Origin: UBA11612 sp965228575
GTDB taxonomy: Bacteria; Pseudomonadota; Alphaproteobacteria; Rhodospirillales; Rhodospirillaceae
DNA length: 40,314 bases
Assembly (NCBI GenBank): GCA_965228575.1
Contig: CBDDHW010000002.1
Location: 1-40,314 of the forward strand
Direction of reading: 5' to 3'
Positions 34,086 to 40,314 of this stretch are shown here, one piece after another. The stretch's first letter is position 1; each line of letters starts with the position of its first letter. The notes below the pieces were generated by a model. That model did no database searches, was not told where the DNA came from, and was given only the letters and a program-made list of their open reading frames with translations. The position numbers were made by a program, and so were the translations under genes.

Positions 34086-35798
34086 ATGACGAGCAGTAAA
34101 TTTCTAAAGATCGGTTTGTGCATTGGCAGCGGGTTGTGCGTGCTCGCTATTGGTTTGACCGCGCCTCAGATTCCCCACGCGAACAGCACGGAGGGGGTTT
34201 CCGAAGAAACATTCACCCGCCGGCTGTCGCCCGCGCAATACAGGACCATTATCGCAGATGTGTTCGGGCGTGACATAAAGATTGGCGGTCGATTTGATCC
34301 CGGAGTGCGGGTAGACGGGCTTCTAGAAGTTGGCGCTGGCCAAGTCAGCATTTCTCCTGCGGGAATGGAGCAGTATGACTCTATGGCGCGGTCCATTGCG
34401 AATCAGGTCGTGGACGAAAGGCACCGCAATATTCTAATTCCTTGCGAGCCCGAGAATATCGAAAGACCTGACGATTCATGTGCTCAGAAGTTTTTGAGCG
34501 ACGTCGGACAGTTGTTATATCGAAGACCGTTAACAGGGCTTGAGTTAGAACTCCAGGTTTCAGCCGCCCGAGAGGCTACGGCAATTGAGAAAGATTTCTA
34601 TAAGGGCTTAGCCCTGTCCTTAGCTGGCATGCTCTCGCAGCCCCAGTTCTTGTTTAGGCAAGAAGTTTTTGTACCTGACCCTGACCATCCAGGTGAGTAT
34701 CGTCTCGACGCGTATTCCAAAGCATCTCGCCTCAGTTTCTTTCTGTGGAATTCAGGACCGGACAGGAAGCTCTTGGCGGCCGCCGCGGACGGGACCTTGG
34801 ATACTCAAGAGGGCTTAACACGCGAAGTTGAAAGAATGGTGGCGTCGCCACGCTTAGAAGCGAGTATTCGTGCTTTTTTCTCCGATATGTTCGAGTTCGA
34901 AAAGTTTGATGCGCTGATCAAAGACACTGAAATCTACCCAAAGTATAGCTCACAAGTCGCTCAAGACGCGCGAGAGCAAACCCTAAAGACCGTCGTTGAC
35001 CTCGTGTTGACGCGTCAGGGAGATTACAGAGATATCTTCACAACTAAGAAAACGTTTTTAACAAAGACTCTGGCTGCGGTTTATCAGGTGCCATTTACGA
35101 TGTCCGTTCCAAATGGATCGCCCGATGCGTGGGGTCCCTACGAGTTTTCAACAGACGATCCCAGGGGCGGTATATTGACGCAGGTTTCCTTTGTCTCACT
35201 ACACTCTCATCCTGGCCGCAGTTCGCCCACACTGAGGGGAAAGGCTCTGCGCGAAGTCATGCTCTGTCAGAAGGTCCCATCGCCGCCTGGTGACGTCGAC
35301 TTTACGTTGGTGCAAGACACTGCCAGCCAAGAATACAAGACCACACGTGCGCGACTAAATGCGCACTCTGAACAGCCTGCATGTGCTGGGTGTCACAAAA
35401 TCACGGACCCCATGGGCTTTGCTCTTGAGAACTTCGACGGCGGAGGCGGATGGCAAACGGTTGAGAACGGCGTGGAAATCGACGTATCCGGCGCACTTGA
35501 TGGCGTGAAATTCGAGGGTGGACTGGGGCTCGGGACTGCCGTTCGTGATCATCCTGCGACAACCTCGTGTTTGGTCAACAGACTAGCAGCTTTTGCCCTC
35601 GGCAGATCTCCCATCAGGGATGAAAACCCCTGGATTGAGGCGTTGCAAAAGACATTCGCAGATAATGGGTACGGTATTCCCGCGCTCATGCAAAAAATAG
35701 CGACAAGTTCAGAACTCTATAGTGTTCCCGCGTCAAAACTCGAAGACGTAACAATGTTGATGACACCAGATGCATCCCAAAAGGAAGGTGAACAATGA
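34086..35798 (+). CDS. DUF1587/1595/1592/1588/1585 multidomain exported protein with CxxCH, copy 3 (module C)
   Basis: A 570 aa protein, ATG 34086 preceded by AAGGA. N-terminal hydrophobic stretch (IGLCIGSGLCVLAIGL) serves as signal or anchor. Domains: RRLSPAQYRTIIADVFG, GQLLYRRPLTGLE, SRLSFFLWNSGPDR, HSHPGRSSPTLRG, C433-A-G-C-H437 and CLVNRLAAFALGR, in the same order as the other copies. The N-terminal GLLEVGAGQVSISPAGMEQYDSMA block closely matches copy 1 and is absent in that form from copy 2. The stop overlaps the DUF1552 start (ATGA), so translation is coupled. Confidence 0.92.
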   Translation: MTSSKFLKIGLCIGSGLCVLAIGLTAPQIPHANSTEGVSEETFTRRLSPAQYRTIIADVFGRDIKIGGRFDPGVRVDGLLEVGAGQVSISPAGMEQYDSMARSIANQVVDERHRNILIPCEPENIERPDDSCAQKFLSDVGQLLYRRPLTGLELELQVSAAREATAIEKDFYKGLALSLAGMLSQPQFLFRQEVFVPDPDHPGEYRLDAYSKASRLSFFLWNSGPDRKLLAAAADGTLDTQEGLTREVERMVASPRLEASIRAFFSDMFEFEKFDALIKDTEIYPKYSSQVAQDAREQTLKTVVDLVLTRQGDYRDIFTTKKTFLTKTLAAVYQVPFTMSVPNGSPDAWGPYEFSTDDPRGGILTQVSFVSLHSHPGRSSPTLRGKALREVMLCQKVPSPPGDVDFTLVQDTASQEYKTTRARLNAHSEQPACAGCHKITDPMGFALENFDGGGGWQTVENGVEIDVSGALDGVKFEGGLGLGTAVRDHPATTSCLVNRLAAFALGRSPIRDENPWIEALQKTFADNGYGIPALMQKIATSSELYSVPASKLEDVTMLMTPDASQKEGEQ

Positions 35799-37117
35799 GT
35801 ACTTTTAACCGCAGAACTGTTCTTCGCGGCATGTTGGGTGGTAGTGCCATTACAGTTGGATTGCCACTGCTTGATTGCTTTCTCAACGAAAATGGAGATG
35901 CTCTGGCTGCAACTGGAGCTCCTCTGCCACCGGTGTTTGGAACGTGGTTTCAGCACCTGGGGCTAAATCCGGGCATGTGGGAGCCAGAAATTATTGGTCC
36001 CAACTACAAGAACAATGTTCAACTCGTAGACCTTGACCCATTCAGAGATCGATTAAACATCTACAGCGGACTAAAGTACTTCATTGAAGGAAAGCCGCTT
36101 CAAACTCACACGACAAGCTCACAGATTGCGACCACGGGTGAGATTCCCTTTGGAACCAAAGGAGGCCCAAGTATCGACGCCAGCATTGCAAATGTTATCG
36201 GGCGCAGAACGCGGTTTCGCTCTCTAGAAGTTTCCTTTAGCGGAACGCGAAGAAGTTATAGCCAGCAAAGCGGCACTTCGCTCAATCCCTCGGAAGGCTC
36301 TCCTGTGGCTCTGTACCAGCGTATTTTTGGTCCGGACTTTAAGGATCCTAATGCGGCTGAATTCACCCCTGATCCCCACACCATGGCACGCCAGAGTGTG
36401 TTGTCGGCTGTTTCCGATCACGTACAGGGGGTTATGAAACGGTTGGGTGCATCCGATAAAGCTCGGCTGGATGAATACTTCACCTCAATCCGCCAGATCG
36501 AACAACAGCTCGTACTCGAACTGGAGCGGCCGGCGCCGCTGGAAGCGTGTAGTGTCCCGAGTCTACCGGATGAGGCGCCAGCAGGTACGATTCTGGAAGA
36601 CGCAGCGACGAACTGCAAATTGTTTGCGGGCCTTCTATCTTACGCAGCGGCTTGCGGCCAGACCCAAGTCTTCAATGTTTTCGTGGATTCTATGAACATG
36701 CGGGAGAGGGGCAGTTCGTACATTTGGCATGCCGCGACGCACGAGGAATCTATTGATGAAGAACTTGGATACCAAAAAGGCGTATTCGCGTTTAACACAT
36801 GGGCAAACCAGATCTTTGCGGATTTCTTAAATACCCTGGACAGCGTTCGCGAAGGTCCGGGTACTGTGCTCGATCGCACGCTCGTTCTTTGGCTTACCGA
36901 CCACTCCGATGCTCGCGTTCATGGGCTCGAAAAGGTGCCGGTCATGACCGTCGGCAGTGGTGGAGGTCGATTGAAAACCGGAATCCACGTTTCCGCTCCA
37001 GGAGACCCAGTAACACGCGTCGGCCTCACTGTTCAGCAGGCCCTCGGTGTTCCAATTAATCACTGGGGCGTTGACTCCAATGGAACGTCGAAAACGATTA
37101 CTGAAGTCATGGCTTGA
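35795..37117 (+). CDS. Tat-exported DUF1552 protein, copy 3 (module C)
   Basis: A 440 aa DUF1552 protein with twin-arginine signal NRRTVLRG (Arg6-Arg7) and hydrophobic GGSAITVGLPLLDCFL. Its C-terminal blocks THEES, a TDHSDARVHG segment and GSGGGRLKTGIHVSAPGDP closely follow copy 1. AAGGAAGGTG ahead of the overlapping ATG is the ribosome site. Close similarity of copies 1 and 3, including the KDPNAAEFTPDP block, points to a recent duplication. Exported folded; reaction unknown. Confidence 0.92.
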   Translation: MSTFNRRTVLRGMLGGSAITVGLPLLDCFLNENGDALAATGAPLPPVFGTWFQHLGLNPGMWEPEIIGPNYKNNVQLVDLDPFRDRLNIYSGLKYFIEGKPLQTHTTSSQIATTGEIPFGTKGGPSIDASIANVIGRRTRFRSLEVSFSGTRRSYSQQSGTSLNPSEGSPVALYQRIFGPDFKDPNAAEFTPDPHTMARQSVLSAVSDHVQGVMKRLGASDKARLDEYFTSIRQIEQQLVLELERPAPLEACSVPSLPDEAPAGTILEDAATNCKLFAGLLSYAAACGQTQVFNVFVDSMNMRERGSSYIWHAATHEESIDEELGYQKGVFAFNTWANQIFADFLNTLDSVREGPGTVLDRTLVLWLTDHSDARVHGLEKVPVMTVGSGGGRLKTGIHVSAPGDPVTRVGLTVQQALGVPINHWGVDSNGTSKTITEVMA

Positions 37118-37143
37118 TTTTCATGATCGAAGCAAACAGGACC

Positions 37144-38503
37144 ATGTCGTCTAAGGGCACAACGACCGTATCGGCGCTCGCGATCATTGCTTTCGCGGTC
37201 GCAGCGTCGATGTCTCACGTCTCGGCAAATAGCGAATTTGAGGTGCCCCTTTCGACGCCGGCGGGGATTACCTTGCAGCCGTTGGGCAAGTTTCAGGGCT
37301 ATGGGTTGGATCAGGAAACCGCAGCGTTAAACGGTCACGATGAGATCGCTTATGCAGATGCGCGTGGAATGACCTTGTATACCTATGCCGAAGACTCGCA
37401 CGAAAAGTCAGTTTGCGTTGATGAGTGTGCGGAAATTTGGCCCCCGGCAATCGCGGCGGAGGGGTCGACGCCCGTTGGCGCGTGGTCAATTTTTGAAAGG
37501 CACGATGGTTCAAGGCAATGGGCTCTTAATGGAAAACCGCTCTACACGTATACAAAGGACATCGACATTGGATCTGTCGGCGGCAATAGTCCAAAAAGGT
37601 ATGGTCGTGGTCCAAATATCGGCGAGCGCGGTGCGCAGCTAGCGCCAATACCAGACGATGTTCCGCTGCCTGAGGGGTTGGAGTGCGGCCTTGCAGCATC
37701 CAGCCTCTACAGAGAGTCTGCCGCCCGATATAATGATTCGAGAAATTCAGGATGCGAACGGCTTAGTATTGGTCGGGAGCGACGATCGAACGCTGTATGT
37801 GTTTAATGGCGACCCGGATCAAGACCTTGCGGCTTGTGGGTTGCCCTGTCCCTGGTCTCCTGTTGCAGCACCTCAGTTGGCGATGACGACGGGCGACTTT
37901 GGGACGTTCGCGCGCGATGACGGAATCCGTCAATGGACTTATAAGGGCTTGGGTCTTTACACATTCGCGGGGGACTTATCTCGGGTCGATGCGAATGGAG
38001 ATGGTGTCTCTGAGGAATGGCACGTTGCGCGGGTCATGCAAAACTTCATGCCCTCGAGCGTTTCGCTTCAGCATGCGCATAGACTTGGGAAGATTCTCGC
38101 CACAAAGGAGGGGCAAACCCTGTATCGCCGGGATTCGTATCTTTTCCAATCCGGTAGCGGCCACGGTCAACGCCGAGGCGTGCTGGTAAGACCCGCGGTA
38201 GGGCGTGATCTTGGCACCAACCCCCGGTGCCGCGAGAACTGTGAGATGTGGCACCCATTCCTCGCTCCAGACGATGCCGTCGCTCAAGGATTTTGGGATG
38301 TTTACACTCGGGAAGACGGGTCAAAACAGTGGGCCTATCAAGGATATGCCTTGTGGACCTACGATGGTGACAATAAGCCCGGAGATACCAATGCCGATAA
38401 CGACTGGCAAACAACCTGGGATGTTTCTCCTGATTCCGTCGTCGACATCGGAACGCCTTACGATGGTGTAGCCGCATTGTATTGGGCAGCGGCTTTCCCC
38501 TAA
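37144..38503 (+). pseudogene. Frameshifted triple-repeat protein, COG4315/PF03640 type, copy 3 (module C)
   Basis: The N-terminal part reads from ATG 37144 (MSSKGTTTVS, signal peptide, then repeat 1 with CVDECAEIWPP and KQW-like RQWALNGKPLYTY) up to PEG at 37669-37677. From TGG 37679 the next frame continues WSAALQHP and carries repeats 2 and 3 (RTLYVFNGD, QTLYRRDS, CRENCEMWHPF) to the stop at 38503. Copy 1 reads PEG-WHAALAYP across the same point, so one extra base lies in GGGGTTGG near 37678. Removing it gives 452 aa, against 455 in copy 1. Either a recent disabling mutation, a sequencing error or, less likely, programmed frameshifting. The remaining sequence shows no other damage. Confidence 0.85.
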
Positions 38504-38588
38504 TCCTAATTTCTAACATGGTTGTCAGTGGATGCCCGCATCCGGGGTGAAGCGACGTGCCTCTATTTAGTTGGAAGGAATATCAAAG

Positions 38589-39509
38589 ATGCGAGTGCAG
38601 CTAAGGACTGTCGTTACTCTGGTTATAAGTTTTTGTGTGGGGTCGATTTCCTATGCGCAAGAGCCCGCTACGTTGGAAACTGTAGCCACGTTTCCGTCAA
38701 CGGGGTTTACGGAGAACCTATTCCAGACCTCTGACGGATCTTTGTATGTCACAGCCGCTTTCGATGGAGTTCTTTGGAAGGTTTCTCCGGACGGAACGGC
38801 TGAGAAATTTGCGAGTTTTCCCGACCATGCCACGATTCTGGGTATTGTCGGAGTAGAAGGCGGGTTTGTACTTGGTGCCCACCGGCGAGGGTTTCAAACA
38901 CCGTCGGGCATGGATTTCTCCGATCTGGGTTCCGAAGTCCTCATGCTTGATAATTCTGGCGACGTAACCGCGATCATTCCCGGAAATGACGGTGACGTTT
39001 ACAACGGTATGACCCTAGATGGGTATGGAACCATTCTGATTACGGACTCTTTAAAGTCGAGCGTTTGGCGGTTTGATCCGCAAACTCAGGAGCGGTCTCT
39101 GTGGGTAGAGGATGACGTGCTGTCCTCGCCGTCCGTTGCCGAGTTGGGCGCTAATGGAATCAAAGTTGTGAACGGCTGGGCCTATGTGGGCAACAGAAGC
39201 AAGAGAGCTGTCTATAAAATCCGCATTGACGAAAATGGTGACGCCCAGGGATCGTTTTCTCTTGTCGCTGACGACCTGCCCGTCGCGGACGACTTCGCAG
39301 TCGGGCCTGACGGAACAGTCTACATGCCTCCGGCGGAATACGGCGCGCCGCTGATCAGGATTTTACCAAGCGGAGAAGTAGACACCACGTTCTTACCGAG
39401 CGGGCCGTTCGGGACGTCGGCAATCATATCCAACGATGGCAAGTGGCTCTATTGGGCGACGAGCTTCGAGCCTGATGATCAACGCTTGGTGCGGGTCGCG
39501 ATTCCTTAG
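38589..39509 (+). CDS. Exported SMP-30/gluconolactonase-like beta-propeller
   Basis: A 306 aa protein from ATG 38589, preceded by GGAAGGA at 38574-38580; a TTG at 38571 would add six residues ahead of a good signal peptide (VVTLVISFCVGSISYA-QEP). Repeated strands of six-bladed propeller type follow: TSDGSLYVTAAFDGVLWKVSPDG, MTLDGYGTILITDSLKSSVWRFDP, NGWAYVGNRSKRAVYKIRI and VGPDGTVYMPPAEYG. The family hydrolyses lactones or binds ligands with a central metal; the catalytic residues cannot be fixed by eye. It starts 85 bases after the module C repeat gene and may belong to that operon. Confidence 0.8.
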   Translation: MRVQLRTVVTLVISFCVGSISYAQEPATLETVATFPSTGFTENLFQTSDGSLYVTAAFDGVLWKVSPDGTAEKFASFPDHATILGIVGVEGGFVLGAHRRGFQTPSGMDFSDLGSEVLMLDNSGDVTAIIPGNDGDVYNGMTLDGYGTILITDSLKSSVWRFDPQTQERSLWVEDDVLSSPSVAELGANGIKVVNGWAYVGNRSKRAVYKIRIDENGDAQGSFSLVADDLPVADDFAVGPDGTVYMPPAEYGAPLIRILPSGEVDTTFLPSGPFGTSAIISNDGKWLYWATSFEPDDQRLVRVAIP

Positions 39510-39528
39510 AAACGACCAGCCTAAATCA

Positions 39529-40314
39529 CTAATACGACTGTGCGTTATATTTCTCGGATAACGCCGCCCAGTGTTCCGCATCGTGGAGCTGGCGGGTGAT
39601 ATCTCGCGGCAGGCCCTTCACGGTTCGGCTTGGCGATCCATGCTGCTGAAGGTCCATGAGCGCTTGATGCACGGCATTTAAGGCATACGGCTCAATCGCA
39701 AATGCCGAAACCTTCACCTTGTGCGCCGAGAGAACATCGGCAGTGTTTGGACCGCCGCCGGTCGAGAAAATCGCTTTTCCGGTCGCATCGGCAACTTGCT
39801 CATGCTGTTCTGGTGTTGCACCGGAGACGAACAGCATTTCCGCACCCGCGTCCGAATACGCAACAATGCGTTCTAAAGCATCCTCAAAGCTCAAGTCTTT
39901 GGCCAATGCATCGCACCGCGCGAGAATAACGGGTCCATTGGGCCCGGCCGCGTCGACCCCTGCGCGAACCTTGTCCACCATTTCAGCGGTGGACACCAGG
40001 CGCCCTTCCGGCCGGCCGGGTACGTGCTTTGCGCCGCTCATATCTTCGATCAGCACTGACGCCACATCGGCGCGAGCATAGCGCTGTATCGCTCGGTACA
40101 CGTTCAAGGGGTTTCCTCCGCAATCATCGGCGTCGGCGATAACGGGTACGTCTACACCGGCGGCGAGGCGTGAGGCGAACTCGATAAGCTCAGAGACCGT
40201 CGCCATGCCGTAGTCGCCCAACCCATACATACCGCTCGAGACCGCGCTACCGCCCAAGGTGACCACGGGATAACCCATATGCTGCGCGAGTTTGGCAGAC
40301 ATCAGGTCGTAGAC
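39529..40314 (-). CDS. Isocitrate lyase/PEP mutase family protein, partial (5' end outside window)
   Basis: The frame runs off the right edge: upstream of the first Met (40302) it reads VYDL, completing the family motif VYDLMSAKLAQHMGY, so the start is outside. Family blocks: GGSAVSSGMYG, PVIADADDCGGNPLNVYR (metal-binding Asp pair), VLIEDMSGAKHVPGR and ILARCDAL. The Cys-containing K-R/K-C-G-H loop of isocitrate and methylisocitrate lyases is replaced by AKHVPGR, so this is more likely a PEP mutase-type lyase, oxaloacetate decarboxylase or similar. It converges on the SMP-30-like gene with only 19 bases between. Substrate undetermined. Confidence 0.88.
   Translation of the reverse strand, partial: VYDLMSAKLAQHMGYPVVTLGGSAVSSGMYGLGDYGMATVSELIEFASRLAAGVDVPVIADADDCGGNPLNVYRAIQRYARADVASVLIEDMSGAKHVPGRPEGRLVSTAEMVDKVRAGVDAAGPNGPVILARCDALAKDLSFEDALERIVAYSDAGAEMLFVSGATPEQHEQVADATGKAIFSTGGGPNTADVLSAHKVKVSAFAIEPYALNAVHQALMDLQQHGSPSRTVKGLPRDITRQLHDAEHWAALSEKYNAQSY

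Noticed and set aside
37658..38503. Second half of the module C repeat gene as an independent gene
   Set aside because: It would start inside the coding match with no ribosome site or signal peptide, and its sequence continues the upstream repeat protein exactly.
9979..38503. Planctomycete origin suggested by the DUF1592/DUF1552 families
   Set aside because: The surrounding receptors, porin, DUF3016, SelO and homogentisate genes are of proteobacterial type, and the domains occur outside planctomycetes too.

Overview
The window looks like the chromosome of a Gram-negative bacterium, most likely an aquatic or marine Pseudomonadota (gamma- or alphaproteobacterium; I cannot place it more closely). 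The evidence is TonB-dependent receptors with an EQIVVTGSRI-type TonB box, a porin, Tat and Sec signal peptides, a SelO pseudokinase and an aromatic amino acid degradation cluster. I see no tRNA, rRNA, insertion sequence, phage gene or CRISPR array.

Positions 1-3938 hold the 3' end of a 4,5-dihydroxyphthalate decarboxylase-like gene, a YbeM-type amidase and a complete polar amino acid ABC importer (binding protein, permease, ATPase), all co-directional and tightly spaced. A lone DUF3016 gene follows. Positions 4822-8739 hold a tyrosine/homogentisate catabolism cluster: 4-hydroxyphenylpyruvate dioxygenase, a VOC metalloprotein, fumarylacetoacetate hydrolase, a MarR regulator and, convergently, maleylacetoacetate isomerase. 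The ring-cleavage enzyme homogentisate 1,2-dioxygenase is absent. Next comes an uncharacterised acidic-tailed protein on the minus strand.

Positions 9979-39509 are the distinctive part. A four-gene set of exported proteins occurs three times: X (an exported family I cannot name, about 380 aa), D (DUF1587/1595/1592/1588/1585 with one CxxCH), E (Tat-exported DUF1552) and F (triple secreted repeat, COG4315/PF03640 type). Copies A (9979-15656) and C (32905-38503) run X-D-E-F and resemble each other most. Copy B (17658-23350) runs D-E-F-X, is more diverged and has a lipoprotein version of D. SelO lies on the opposite strand between A and B. Between B and C are a TPR protein, a two-unit HdeA-like protein, a probably highly expressed TonB-dependent receptor, a second receptor-like barrel, a porin and a secreted metallo-beta-lactamase-fold protein. 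A secreted SMP-30-like propeller follows C. The F gene of copy C carries a one-base frameshift. The right edge cuts an ICL/PEP-mutase family gene on the minus strand.

Taken together, 9979-39509 looks like an expanded cell-envelope system in which exported, possibly redox-active modules surround outer-membrane uptake proteins. The substrate and chemistry cannot be read from the sequence. The triple module is the best candidate here for an undescribed system.
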